Shown piece after piece: positions 27,843 through 37,317 of a stretch of 64,000 nt of DNA. Made by a program: the position numbers and the translations under genes. The DNA comes from Comamonas serinivorans (lineage in GTDB: Bacteria; Pseudomonadota; Gammaproteobacteria; Burkholderiales; Burkholderiaceae_C). Below the pieces are notes generated by a model. The model was given only the letters and a program-made list of their open reading frames with translations, searched no databases and was not told the origin of the DNA. Location of the stretch: NCBI RefSeq assembly GCF_002158865.1, contig NZ_CP021455.1, forward strand, positions 1,612,001 to 1,676,000. The letters are read 5' to 3'. Position 1 is the first letter of the stretch; every line of letters begins with the position of its first letter.

Positions 27843-29273
27843 TCAGGCCGGGTCGTGGGCCAGCTGGCCCATGCGGATCAGGCCTTGGCGGTGCGCATCG
27901 CTCCAGGCGCCCAGCGCGATGCGGTAGCAGCCTTCGTAGCGGCCCGTCAGGCTGAAGAACCGGCCGGGCGGGGCCAGCACCCCTTCGGCCAGGCAGCGTG
28001 CCTCGAAGCGTTCGGCATCGACGTCCGGCGGCAGTTGCAGCCACAGCAACAGGCCGCCCGAGGGGTTGGACAGGCGCGTGCCCTTGGGGAAGTGGCGGGC
28101 GATCAGCCCCCGCGCCTCACGCAGGCGCGCACTGGTTTTCTGCCGCAGCTGGCGCATGTGGGCCGCGTGGCTGTGGCCGATCAACTGCGCCAGGGCCAGC
28201 TGAAGCACCGTGGTCGGTGCCCCCATCTGTTTGTCGCGCAGCGTGCGCACGGCATCGGTCCAGCGGCCGGCGTGCAGCCAACCCAGGCGCAGGCCCGGTG
28301 CCAGGGTTTTGGTGAACGAGTGGCAGAGCATGACGTGGCCGCTGCGGTCGTGGGCCTTCACGGTGCGCCGGTGGGCGTCGTCGTCGGCCCATTCGTTGTA
28401 GACGGCGTCCTCGATCACCGCGACGTCGTGCGTGCTGGCCATCTGCGCCAGGCGTTTGCGCTGCGACGGCGGCATGCAGCTGCCCAAGGGGTTTTGCAAG
28501 GTCGGCACCACCAGCACCGCCTTGATGGGGTGGGTGTCCAGCGCAAGCTGGAGCGCGTCGAGCGACATGCCGTGGCTGGCGTGGGTGGGCACCTCGAGCG
28601 CGCGCAGGCCCAGGCTCTGCAACAGCTCCAGGAAAGAGAAGTGCGCGGGCGACTCGATCGCCACCACGTCGCCGGGCTGGGTGCACACGCGCAGGGCACA
28701 GGCAATGGCGTCGATGCAACCCTGGGTGATGACGATGTCCTCGGGGGGCAGCACGCAGCCCAGGTCCAGCGCAAAGCGGGCCAGCGCGTGTTGCAGCACC
28801 GGCGCACCCGTCTCGTGGGGGTAGACCGTGAGCGAGGCCGCGTTGCGGGTGACGGCCTGGTGCAGGGCCGTGCGCACCCGCTCCGGGGCCAGCAGCTGGG
28901 CATCGGGCGTGCCGGTGCCAAAGGTCACCACGCCCTCACGCGCGTGCGAGCCCAGCAGGCGCTGGGCATACCAGTCCAGGGTGACGGCGGTGGGCTCCAG
29001 CGGCGGCACATCCAGGCGCGGGGCTTTCAGGCGCGCGGGTTCGGGCCGGGCGCGCACGTAAAAGCCCGAGCGCGCGCGGGGCGACACCCACAGCTCGTCT
29101 TCCAGCGTGCGCATGGCCTGCAGCGCCGTGTTGTGCGATACCCCGAAGCGCTGGGCCCAGTCGCGCACCGAAGGCAGGCGCTGACCGGGACGCAGCACGC
29201 CCTGTTCGATGGCCTGCATGACGTGGGTGGCGAGGGTGCGGTACTTCGGGGTGGGCGTGACGTCGGAGCGCAT
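27843..29273 (-). CDS. MocR/PdxR-family regulator (GntR domain plus aminotransferase domain)
   Basis: The product is 476 residues. The GntR winged helix occupies residues 10-75 (ATHVMQAIEQGVLRPGQRLPS, then WAQRFGVSHNTALQAMRTLE). A fold-type I aminotransferase domain follows, with NPLGSCMPPSQRKRLAQMA and the PLP-binding lysine in SFTKTLAPGLRLGW. MocR proteins use pyridoxal phosphate or amino acids as effectors. It is divergent from the DUF2917 gene. Direct and inverted CAGACAG repeats upstream (29306-29371) are likely binding sites. Confidence 0.93.
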   Translation of the reverse strand: MRSDVTPTPKYRTLATHVMQAIEQGVLRPGQRLPSVRDWAQRFGVSHNTALQAMRTLEDELWVSPRARSGFYVRARPEPARLKAPRLDVPPLEPTAVTLDWYAQRLLGSHAREGVVTFGTGTPDAQLLAPERVRTALHQAVTRNAASLTVYPHETGAPVLQHALARFALDLGCVLPPEDIVITQGCIDAIACALRVCTQPGDVVAIESPAHFSFLELLQSLGLRALEVPTHASHGMSLDALQLALDTHPIKAVLVVPTLQNPLGSCMPPSQRKRLAQMASTHDVAVIEDAVYNEWADDDAHRRTVKAHDRSGHVMLCHSFTKTLAPGLRLGWLHAGRWTDAVRTLRDKQMGAPTTVLQLALAQLIGHSHAAHMRQLRQKTSARLREARGLIARHFPKGTRLSNPSGGLLLWLQLPPDVDAERFEARCLAEGVLAPPGRFFSLTGRYEGCYRIALGAWSDAHRQGLIRMGQLAHDPA

Positions 29274-29305
29274 GCGCCATTGTGCGGCTCAGGTTGCGCC
29301 AGGGG

Positions 29306-29371
29306 CAGACAGATGCGCGCCGGCGCCACCAGACAGCGGCGGGCCTGAAACCGGCTGTCTGGTGCAGACAG
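29306..29371. promoter_or_regulatory. CAGACAG repeat cluster, likely MocR operator
   Basis: CAGACAG occurs at 29306, 29330 and 29365. CACCAGACAGC at 29327-29337 also has a perfect inverted partner, GCTGTCTGGTG, at 29354-29364. Mixed direct and inverted repeats upstream of the regulator's own start are typical of MocR operators. The cluster lies 32-98 bp upstream of the mocR-like ATG. Confidence 0.6.
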
Positions 29372-29548
29372 CGGCCCGTTGCCGCTGGCGGGTGTGCCAG
29401 GGCGGGCGGACACTTCATCGGACGGAATCACCCCTCGCGCCAGACCTGCAGTCCCCGAGACAGCACCGGTGGGGCGGGCGATTCAGCCCAGATCGACCGG
29501 CCACGCCGGCGGCCTGGTGTACAGCCTTGATCGACCCTTTTGCCTGCC

Positions 29549-30295
29549 ATGTCTGCTCATCTCTCCCCCCTCTGTCTGGTTGTCTCCGAACCGCATCGCG
29601 GTGCCAGGTGGCGGCGCATCGCGGCCCTGGTCACCGGGCGCAGCGCGGCTGCTCGCTTGCTGGCGGATCACGCCACGGCAGTGGGGGCGGCTTGGCGGGT
29701 GCAGGGCCAGCCGCATGCGTCGGTCTGCGCGCCTCAAGGCGGTGGCCAGCCGCTGACGAGTCGTGGCCTGACCTTGCGCACGGAGCCGTTGCACAGCGCG
29801 CCGGCCAAGGATGCGGCGCCGCATGGCGACCTCGTTGGAGGCCCCGTCGGAAGCGTATTCGGGGACCCATTTGTGCACCCATTCGGGAGCCCATTCGAGA
29901 ACCTGCGCGGGGACGCCCTTGGGCATCCGTTTGAGGACCCAGGCCGCACGGCGGCGCCAGACAGCGCCCCTGACTCGGCCGTCACCTACTGGCACCTGCG
30001 CGAGGCCGACGGCCCCCAGGTGCTGGTGCTGTCGCCGGCCCAGCGCCAGACCGTGCAGGTGGTGCACGGCCGCCTGTGGCTGACGGCCGAGGGCAGGGCG
30101 GACGACCAGGTGCTGCAGGCTGGCCAGGCCGTGACGCTGTGTGGCCCGGGGCGCTTGCGGCTGGGGGCGCTCGTCCTAGCGAGCGACGGGCCCCGGGGGG
30201 CGCGGCGGGCTGGTCAGGGCCGTGGCCCGACGCCGGACGGGGCGTTCGCTGAGCCGGGTGCGTGTGTGCTGCGGTTGACCCGGGATGTGCCATGA
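29549..30295 (+). CDS. DUF2917 domain protein
   Basis: The product is 248 residues from the ATG chosen; a TTG 9 bp upstream is possible. The C-terminal half has VLSPAQRQTVQVVHGRLWLT, then GQAVTLCGPGRLRL, a cupin-like DUF2917 module. The middle has a repetitive stretch with DPF, HPF, SPF and HPF in 30 residues, which may have grown by short duplication. Function is unknown. In Burkholderiales such genes often sit next to GntR/MocR or LysR regulators, as here. Confidence 0.75.
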   Translation: MSAHLSPLCLVVSEPHRGARWRRIAALVTGRSAAARLLADHATAVGAAWRVQGQPHASVCAPQGGGQPLTSRGLTLRTEPLHSAPAKDAAPHGDLVGGPVGSVFGDPFVHPFGSPFENLRGDALGHPFEDPGRTAAPDSAPDSAVTYWHLREADGPQVLVLSPAQRQTVQVVHGRLWLTAEGRADDQVLQAGQAVTLCGPGRLRLGALVLASDGPRGARRAGQGRGPTPDGAFAEPGACVLRLTRDVP

Positions 30296-30299
30296 TCAT

Positions 30300-30351
30300 G
30301 GAGTATGGTCGAACTGCCGTTCATCAGAAAACGGCAAGGCGTTGATACTCC
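30300..30351. repeat. 52-bp palindromic element R12
   Basis: GGAGTATG/GATACTCC outside and TGCCGTT/AACGGCA inside. It lies between convergent genes: 4 bp after the DUF2917 stop and 44 bp from the nucleotidase stop. Confidence 0.9.
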
Positions 30352-30395
30352 ATTCAGCCGATGGCCTGAAGCGATGTGCAGACTGGCTCGCCCGC

Positions 30396-31388
30396 TCAGT
30401 TGCGCACGCCGGACGCCACGTGTCCGGCGGGCACGTAGCTGGCGGCTGAATCCACGTGGCCGGTCTGGTCGTCGAAGAAGAAGTCGGGCTGGAATTCGCG
30501 CAGGAAAGCGCCTTTGGGCAGGCCGCCCAGAAACATGGCTTCGTCCACGGCGATGTTCCAGCTCATCAGCGTGCGGATCGCGCGCTCGTGAGCCGGTGCG
30601 CTGCGCGCCGTGACCAGGGCGGTGCGGATGCGCATGGGCGTCGCCTGCGGCTCGGCGTCTGCGACGGCCAGCGGTGGGCGCTCGCCGTGGGCCGGCTCGG
30701 GCGCTTGCAGGCCGCGCGCCTGCCCGGGCAGGCGCGGTGGCCGCCGGTCCTGCAGCTGCTGCAAGGCGGCCAGAAACGGCTTGAAGGGCCCGGGCGGCAG
30801 CGGCAGCTCGGCCTTGGTCCGCTCGTGCAACTGGAAGGCGTCCAGCCCGTCGGCCTGGTAGACGCGCTCGGCCTCGTCCGAAAACAGCACGGCGTCGCCA
30901 TCGAAGGCGATGCGCACCTCGTTCGGGTGCGCGTCAGAGGCCCGCATGGCGTGCGTGGCCACCTGGGCGGCGGGGTAGCCCAGCGCCAGCGCCTCGCGCA
31001 CGTCGGCCCCGTTGGCCGACAGGAACAGGTGCGCGCCCAGCGGCCGCAGGTAGCCGAAGGGGTCGGCGCCCTGGGTGAACACGCCGCGCTGGATGCTGGC
31101 CAGCCCCAGGGCCGCGGCCGAGCGGAACACGCGCAAGCCGCTGGTCGGGTCGTTGCGCGAGAGCATGACGACCTCGACCCGCTGCTGCCCCGGCTGGTTG
31201 AAGGCCAGCAGCTTGCGCACCAGCGAAAACGCCACCCCGGGGCGGGCCGGCACGTTCAGGCGCTGCAGCTGCAGCTGCATGTAGGCGTCGGCATCGCCTT
31301 GCTCGAACAAGGTGTTCTCTTCCTCGAAATCGAACAGGGCGCGCGACGAGATCGCCACGACCAGCTGGCCCTCCAGCGTTGCTGCCAT
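30396..31388 (-). CDS. Cytosolic 5'-nucleotidase (NT5C1-like)
   Basis: The product is 330 residues. It opens with LVVAISSRALFDFEEEN and includes VEVVMLSRNDPTSGLRVF, HLFLSANGADVREAL, VRIAFDGDAVLFSDEAERVY and DEAMFLGGLPKGAFLREFQPDFFFDDQ. This is the bacterial branch of the 5'-nucleotidase family (PF06189), which dephosphorylates nucleoside monophosphates in the cytosol. The chosen start is MAATLEG; an upstream in-frame ATG would translate element R13. It is downstream of gspF on the same strand. Confidence 0.88.
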   Translation of the reverse strand: MAATLEGQLVVAISSRALFDFEEENTLFEQGDADAYMQLQLQRLNVPARPGVAFSLVRKLLAFNQPGQQRVEVVMLSRNDPTSGLRVFRSAAALGLASIQRGVFTQGADPFGYLRPLGAHLFLSANGADVREALALGYPAAQVATHAMRASDAHPNEVRIAFDGDAVLFSDEAERVYQADGLDAFQLHERTKAELPLPPGPFKPFLAALQQLQDRRPPRLPGQARGLQAPEPAHGERPPLAVADAEPQATPMRIRTALVTARSAPAHERAIRTLMSWNIAVDEAMFLGGLPKGAFLREFQPDFFFDDQTGHVDSAASYVPAGHVASGVRN

Positions 31389-31414
31389 GTCAGCCTTTCT
31401 ACATCGGTAAATCA

Positions 31415-31466
31415 GGGGTATGCATGGAATGCCGTGCAAAAATGAACGGCAACAGGTGAATACTCT
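31415..31466. repeat. 52-bp palindromic element R13
   Basis: GGGGTATG/AATACTCT outside and ATGCCGT/ACGGCA inside, with an A-rich loop. On the minus strand it is 18 bp past the gspF stop and 26 bp before the nucleotidase start, the same layout as R10. Confidence 0.85.
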
Positions 31467-31484
31467 TGGTATGGGGACGTTCGG

Positions 31485-32708
31485 TCACTTCACCCAGCTG
31501 TTGAGCTCGATGATGGGCTGCAGCACGGCCAGCACGATGGTGCCGACGACCGCGCCCATGAGCACGATGAGCAGGGGCTCGAGGATGGTGGCCAGCTGCA
31601 TGGCACGCCGCTGCACCTCCATCGACAGCTGGCGCGAGGCCCGCTGCAGCATCACCGGCAGCTCGCCCGTCTGCTCGCCCAGGCGCACGAACATGGACAG
31701 CAGGCCTGGAAAGCGCTTCTTCTGCGCCAGGGCCGTGGCCAGCGGCGCGCCCTCGCGCACCATGACCAGGGCTTCCAGCGCGTCGGCCCGCATGGCCTGG
31801 TTGGACAGGGTTTCGCCCGCCGCCTGCAGCGCGCGCAGGATGGGCACGCCGGCCGCGCTCAGCATGGCCAGCGTCGAGGCGAAGCGGGCCGCGTTGTAGC
31901 CACGCGCCAGCTTGCCGATCACCGGCAGGCGCAGCCAGAAGGCGTCAAAGCGCTCGCGGAAGGCTGGCGAGCGCAGGGCGTACCGCAGCCCCAGGCCGGC
32001 CAGCACCAGCAGACCCGCCACCCACCAGCCCCAGCCGCGCACGAAGTCCGACAGCCCCAGCATGGCCCGCGTCAGCACCGGCAGCGTGCGGTTGCTGCCT
32101 GCGAACACGCCGGCCACCTGCGGCACCACGTAGCTGACCAGGAAGATGACGATGACCACGGCGATGACCGTGACGATCATGGGGTAGAGCGCCGCCCCCA
32201 TCAGCTTGGCCTTCAGGGCCTGGCGCTCTTCCAGGTCGTCGGCCAGGCGCTCCAGCACCTCGCCCAGGTCGCCGCCTTGCTCGCCAGCGGCGATCACGGC
32301 GCGGTAGACCTCGGAGAACTCGCGCGGCTCCTGGGCCAGCGCGCGCGCAAAGCTCGACCCCGCATTCACCTCGGCACGCAGCGCGCCCACCAGGTTGCGC
32401 TGGCGCAGGTCCTCGGTTTCTTCGGCCAGTGCCGTCAGGGCGCGCTCCAGCGGCAGGCCGGAGCTGACCAGGCCGGCGATCTGCCGCGTCCACACCGCCA
32501 GGCCCGTGGCGCTGAACACCTTGCTGGCCCACAACACGCGCGAGGACTTGGGGGCGTCGCCTTCGTCGGCGCCCACGGCAGTGACCGCCAAAGGCACCAG
32601 GGACTGGCCGCGCAGCAGCGCGCGCGCGGCCTTGGCCGTGTCGGCATCGATGACGCCTTTGCGGGCCTGGCCCTGGTCGTCGAGTGCCTCAAATGAATAC
32701 GCAGGCAT
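31485..32708 (-). CDS. gspF: Type II secretion / type IV pilus-like inner-membrane protein GspF
   Basis: The product is 407 residues, the standard length. It has two GspF domains (residues 70-195 and 270-395) with AVWTRQIAGLVSSGLPLERAL and FASTLAMLSAAGVPILRALQAA. There are three membrane segments, including MIVTVIAVVIVIFLVSYVVP and LLIVLMGAVVGTIVLAVLQP. GspF is the inner-membrane platform of the type II secretion system. Here it stands alone: no gspE or gspG is adjacent, so the rest of the machine must be elsewhere. Confidence 0.92.
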   Translation of the reverse strand: MPAYSFEALDDQGQARKGVIDADTAKAARALLRGQSLVPLAVTAVGADEGDAPKSSRVLWASKVFSATGLAVWTRQIAGLVSSGLPLERALTALAEETEDLRQRNLVGALRAEVNAGSSFARALAQEPREFSEVYRAVIAAGEQGGDLGEVLERLADDLEERQALKAKLMGAALYPMIVTVIAVVIVIFLVSYVVPQVAGVFAGSNRTLPVLTRAMLGLSDFVRGWGWWVAGLLVLAGLGLRYALRSPAFRERFDAFWLRLPVIGKLARGYNAARFASTLAMLSAAGVPILRALQAAGETLSNQAMRADALEALVMVREGAPLATALAQKKRFPGLLSMFVRLGEQTGELPVMLQRASRQLSMEVQRRAMQLATILEPLLIVLMGAVVGTIVLAVLQPIIELNSWVK

Positions 32709-32957
32709 GGAGGAAGTGCTGAACTGGGGTGGCGTGCATTGTCACCCATGCGCATGGCGGTGGTCGCCGGCGGCACGCGGCGGCCGGCGCAGTGCGAGGC
32801 CTGCACGCCGGGCCGCGTCACAATGCCGGTCCATCGCCGATCGCCACGCAGGCACCGGGACCGATGTGCGCCTGGTGCCTGGTCGTGGCGCACCGCGCCG
32901 CCGTGGCCCGCGTCTCGGACGCTTCCACTGGTCCCCCCGCTTGCAAGGACGACTGCC

Positions 32958-33587
32958 ATGCCGACCCTCATCCGTTGCCTGATTGCCACCGCCTGCCTGG
33001 GCAGCGCCGCGCTGGCGGTCAGCGTGGCGCAGGCCCAGCCCGACGAGGCCCGGCCAGGAACGGCCCGGGCGCGCGCGGCCCTGCCCACGTTCAGCGGCTT
33101 TCTGTGCTGCAACATGCGCACCGACGGCAGCTGGATCAGCGACATCAACTACGTGGCGCCGGACAAGCGCGTCATCGAAGCGGGAACGCCTGTGGTCGTC
33201 ACCGGGTATGGGCGCCAGCGCGTGCACACCACCGTGGACGGCACGCCCCAGGACCTGGGCAACGACTACAGCCGCGACCTGGACCTGGAGGCCTTCGCCC
33301 GCCGCTATGTGCAGCCGACCGACCCCCGCCTGGCGCTGGCCCGGGCACCGGCCGCGGTGCGTCAGGCCGTCCGAAGCCAACGCGTGACGCCGGGCATGAC
33401 GCGCGAGCAGGTGGCCATGTCGCTGGGCTGGCCCGTGGCCAGCGAAACGCCCCGGCTGGACGGCCGCGTCTGGCGGTACTGGCTGAGCAGCTTCGAGGAA
33501 TTCCACGTCAGGTTCGACGCCGACGGCCGGGTCAGCGCCATCGACGGCGAGGCCGAGGTGCTGCAGCGCGTGGTGCTGCAGCGCTGA
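32958..33587 (+). CDS. Exported protein with a BamE/SmpA-like C-terminal domain
   Basis: The product is 209 residues. A signal peptide ends at AVSVAQAQ. The middle part (FSGFLCCNMRTDGSWISDINYVAPDKRVIEAGTP split by beta turns) has no family I recognise. The C-terminus, VTPGMTREQVAMSLGWPVA then WRYWLSSFEEFHVRFDADGRVSAIDG, matches the SmpA/OmlA (BamE) fold, in which GMT-x-x-QV begins the first helix. It is probably periplasmic or outer-membrane associated. There is no lipobox, unlike true BamE. Divergent from gspF. Confidence 0.7.
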   Translation: MPTLIRCLIATACLGSAALAVSVAQAQPDEARPGTARARAALPTFSGFLCCNMRTDGSWISDINYVAPDKRVIEAGTPVVVTGYGRQRVHTTVDGTPQDLGNDYSRDLDLEAFARRYVQPTDPRLALARAPAAVRQAVRSQRVTPGMTREQVAMSLGWPVASETPRLDGRVWRYWLSSFEEFHVRFDADGRVSAIDGEAEVLQRVVLQR

Positions 33588-33711
33588 CGGCCCGGGCTGG
33601 CATTGGACGCGCACCGGTGCTGGGCCGGTCTTCGGCGGCGCGGCGATCCACTTTGGGAAGCCGTCAAACGCCGGGCCGGGTCGCCTGCGTCGGCCCGCGC
33701 GCCCAGCCGGC

Positions 33712-35600
33712 TCAATCGCCGCGCGTCAGCGGCAGCAGCTCGTGCACCATCAGCGGCTGCTGGCGCCCCCGCAGCTCGACAGCGTCGATGGGGCGCGTCG
33801 TCAGCCGGCCGGCCAGGGCCTGCGCGGTGGTGTCGGAGACCAGCACGCGCGTGCCCAGTTTGCGGTTGATGCCCTCGATGCGGCTGGCCACGTTCACGGT
33901 GTCCCCCACGGCGGTGTAGGCCAGGCGGTCGTGGGCGCCCAGCACCCCGGCGACCACCACGCCGGTGTGGATGCCGATGCGGGTGTCGAAGGGGGCGAGC
34001 TGCTGCTCGGCCCAGCGCGCGTTGAGCCGGTCGGTGGCCTCCAGCAGGGCCAGCGCGGCCTGGCAGGCCTTCAGTTCGGCATCCGGCAACTCGGTGGGCG
34101 CGCCCCACAGCACCATGATGCCGTCGCCGGTGAACTTGTCGATGGTGCCGCCATGGCGCGCGATGACCTCGGACGCGACGTTGAAGTACTGCGTCAGCTG
34201 GTCGACCAGCACCGTGGTCGGGGTGGACTCGGCCAGGGTGGTGAAGCCGTGGATGTCGGTGAACATCACGGTGACCTCGCGCGGCTCGCCGCTGGGCTGC
34301 AGCGGGCGGCCCTCGTCCAGCAGCTGCTGGACCACGTCCAGGGGCACGAAGCGGCGGAAGGCCCGCAGGCCCCGCGCCGATTCGTCCAGCGCGTGGTCCA
34401 GGTGCTGCAGCTCGAGCACCGGGCTGTTCACGCGCGGCAGTTCGTCGAGATCCAGCCGGCCGATGCGGCGCGCGATGTGCGACAGCTGCTCCACGGGCGT
34501 GGTCACGCGCTTGGACAGGTGCAGGGCCAGCAGCAGCACGATGCCGAGGAACACCATCATCGCGCCCAGCGCCAGCAGCACCGAGCGCCGCAAGCCGCCC
34601 AGCAGCTGGTCTTCGGGCACCCAGCTGACCAGCTGCCAGCCTGTGCTGGCGATGCGCGAGGCCTGCACCAGAAAGCGCTGGCCGTCGATCATGAGGGGAA
34701 AGTGCACGCTGGCCGTGCCGTCGCGGCCCTCGGCCTGCAGGTGGGCATGGATGGCGCCCAGCACCCCGCCTTGCGGGCTGGACAGGCTGCGGGTGCGGCC
34801 GGGCACGTCGCTGCGCGCCAGCACCTGCTGCTCGGCGCTGATCAGCGCGCTGTGGCCATAGCCGGCGCTGCTGAACTGGTGCACGAAGTCCGACAGGCGC
34901 CCCAGCGTCACGTCGCCCGACACCACCATCAGCTGCACGTCGTCGCCATCGCGCCGGTAGTCCGGGATGGCGTAGGTCACGCCCAGCTCCTGGGCGGCCT
35001 GGAAGATGTAGGGCGTGGTCCACACCGGCTGACCGGTGCGCACCGCTTCGGTGAACCAGGTGCGGGCGACGGGGTTGTATTGGGACTGGCGCACCTCCAC
35101 GCGCTGGGTCTGAAAGCGCTGGCGCGGGTCGCGCTGGTCGTCGGGCAGGGGCTTGTACTCCCAGGTTTCCTGGGTGATGCCGTGGCTGCGGGCGATGTGG
35201 CGCACGGCGGGCTCGGGGTAGCGCTGCACCATCAGCATGTGGCCGACGGCATCGGCCACGTAGACGCTGTCCAGCTCGGGCGACTGCTGCAACAGCACCC
35301 ACAGCAGCTCTGCCGACTGCTGGGCATGATCCCCGCGGGTTCCAGGCTGGGCGAGGCGGCCATGGCGCTCACCACGGATGCGGCCTTGGCCAGGAAGGCA
35401 TGGATCTTGTCCTCGACGCGCAGGTGATCGGCGCGGTGCACCGATTCGCCCATGGCGCCCACCAGCCGCTGCGCGCCCCAATAGCCCAGGCCCAGCAACA
35501 GCAGCGATTGCACCACCACGACCAGCGTGATGATGGTGCCCACGTCGACCCGAAAACGGCGCAGGCGGGATGAGCGGACAAAGGACGAGGAAACGGACAT
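33712..35600 (-). CDS. Adenylate/guanylate cyclase with extracytoplasmic sensor (frameshifted)
   Basis: Read as one gene it encodes about 629 residues: a membrane helix (IITLVVVVQSLLLLGLGYWG), a dCache-like periplasmic sensor, a second helix near GAMMVFLGIVLLLAL, a HAMP-like linker, and a class III cyclase domain. In that domain VMFTDIHGFTTLAE and DKFTGDGIMVLWG carry the metal-binding aspartates. It should make cAMP or cGMP in response to an external signal. The frame breaks at 35331-35334, where CCCC would need one more C; both halves then join as SLEPAG-DHAQQ. The loss is probably a sequencing error, because both sides are well conserved. Confidence 0.85.
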
Positions 35601-35711
35601 AGGCCTTTACAGCGGCGCACCGCGTGTGGGGGTCCGCATCATCGGCAATCGCGCCGCCATGCCGCAGGTTGGGTGCGTCGGGGGCTCACATTGCTGGCCC
35701 ACCCTGATGAA

Positions 35712-35733
35712 TACGACACGTTTTGTCGTACAA
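35712..35733. promoter_or_regulatory. Overlapping palindromes upstream of the cyclase gene
   Basis: TACGACA-CGTTT-TGTCGTA is a perfect 19-bp dyad at 35712-35730. It overlaps TTGTCGTACAA (35723-35733), which fits the TNGTNNNACNA pattern of FadR-subfamily GntR operators. It is 112 bp upstream of the cyclase start. The rest of the 465-bp gap 35601-36065 shows nothing recognisable. Confidence 0.45.
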
Positions 35734-36065
35734 ATGCTTCAACCTGAGGGCCTCGACACGCGCTCTCCGCGGTGCCGGATCCAGGACGCAGGGCCGAGCG
35801 GCCAGGAAGTGGGGCGATGTTCAGGGCATGAGGACCCGGCAGCGCAGCCCGCCTGAGCCGGCAGGCGATGGGCCAACACGCGCCTGTCTGCAGCAGGGCT
35901 GGCGCATGGCCACCGGTCGCTTGCTGCAGGACGGCTCCAGCTGGCGCGAGCGGCCAGCGCGCGCATCGGCTGAAGCGCGGCGCGCACCGGCGGTGCTCAC
36001 CCTTGGGTGGCCAGGCGCACCATGGGGGCCATGCCTTGCAGGGCCCATTGAGGCAGCCGCCCCGG

Positions 36066-37076
36066 TCAGCTGGCCGCCGCCTTGCACTGGGCCACGATGT
36101 CGAGCGAGCGCAGGCGCAGGGCTGGGTCGAAGATGTCGCAGACGAACATGAGTTCGTCGGCCTGCGTGGCCTGGACGATGGACGTGAGACCGGCGCGCAC
36201 GGTCTCCGGCCCGCCGATGACGGCCATGGCCTGGAAGTCCTCGATGCCGGCGCGGGCCCGGTCGTCCAGCATGTCCCAGAAGCCCTCGATGGGCGGCTTG
36301 AGCTTGCCGCGCTGGCCGGTGAGGATGGCCAGCACGCGCTGTTGCGAGCTGGTGGCCAGGAATCGGGCTTCCTCATCGGTGGGCGCGGCGATCACCGGCA
36401 CGCCGACGACGGCGTGCGGCTTGGGCCAGCGCTTGGACGGGCGGTAGTTGGCGCGGTAGATCTCGAGCGCCTGCATCAACAGGCGCGGCGCAAAGTGCGA
36501 GGCAAAGGCGTAGGGCAGGCCTTTGTAGGCCGCCAGCTGCGCCGAGAACAGGCTGGAGCCCAGCAGCCAGATGGGCACGTGCGTGCCCGCGCCAGGCGTG
36601 GCCACCAGGCGCTGGCCGTCTTCGACGTTGCCCAGCAGGTGTTCGAGCTCGGCCACGTCACGGGGGAAATCCTCGGCCGATTCGACGCCCACGTTGCGAC
36701 GCAAGGCCCGCATGGTGTGGGGGTCGGTGCCGGGTGCGCGGCCCAGGCCGAGGTCGATGCGGTCCGGGTACATCTCGGCCAGCGTGCCGAAGGCCTCGGC
36801 CACCACCAGCGGGGCGTGGTTGGGCAGCATGACGCCGCCCGACCCGACGCGGATGCGCTCGGTGGCCCCGGCGATGTGGCCGATGAGCACGGCCGTGGCC
36901 GAGCTGGCGATGCCGACCATGTTGTGGTGCTCGGCCAGCCAGTAGCGCGAGAAGCCCAGTCGCTCGACATGGCGGGCGGTGTTCACGGCCTGGGCGATGG
37001 CCTCGCGCACCGTGCCGCCTTCGCGCACGGGCACCAGGTCGAGGAAGGAAAAAGCGGTGTGGGTCAGATCAGGCAT
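36066..37076 (-). CDS. LLM-class flavin-dependent oxidoreductase
   Basis: The product is 336 residues. FSFLDLVPVREGGT, YWLAEHHNMVGIASSATAVLIGHIA, GSGGVMLPNHAPLVVAEAFGTL and IDLGLGRAPGTDP are the signatures of luciferase-like (YhbW-type) monooxygenases, which use reduced FMN. The substrate cannot be told. The start chosen is MPDLTHTAF; another ATG lies 9 bp upstream. No flavin reductase is adjacent. Confidence 0.9.
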   Translation of the reverse strand: MPDLTHTAFSFLDLVPVREGGTVREAIAQAVNTARHVERLGFSRYWLAEHHNMVGIASSATAVLIGHIAGATERIRVGSGGVMLPNHAPLVVAEAFGTLAEMYPDRIDLGLGRAPGTDPHTMRALRRNVGVESAEDFPRDVAELEHLLGNVEDGQRLVATPGAGTHVPIWLLGSSLFSAQLAAYKGLPYAFASHFAPRLLMQALEIYRANYRPSKRWPKPHAVVGVPVIAAPTDEEARFLATSSQQRVLAILTGQRGKLKPPIEGFWDMLDDRARAGIEDFQAMAVIGGPETVRAGLTSIVQATQADELMFVCDIFDPALRLRSLDIVAQCKAAAS

Positions 37077-37239
37077 GCGGGGCATTGTGGCGGCTGCCGG
37101 CGCGGCAATCCGTCGCCGCAGGGCGAGACCCTGCTGCCAGCGCTGGGTCCGTGGCGGCCTGTAGGGGCGGGGGCCGGCGCTTTGCTAGGCGGCCTGGCGG
37201 CTTGGCGGACCGGATTGCGGCAGGCTGGTGGGGAAATGG

Positions 37240-37291
37240 GCAGTATGGGCCTGTTGCCGATTCAGATGTATCGATGTAGTGGCCATACTGG
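37240..37291. repeat. 52-bp palindromic element R14
   Basis: CAGTATGGGCC/GGCCATACTG outside and CGAT/ATCG inside. It lies in the 460-bp gap 37077-37536, 245 bp past the siderophore-interacting protein stop on the minus strand. Part of that interval is filled by a possible HRDC remnant. Confidence 0.85.
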
Positions 37292-37317
37292 TAGTTTGGG
37301 ATTGGGGCTCGAGTGTC

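Noticed and set aside
33712..35481. The cyclase taken as starting at an internal codon without the first membrane helix
   Set aside because: The N-terminal helix and linker are present in a neighbouring frame and join perfectly after adding one base at 35331-35334.
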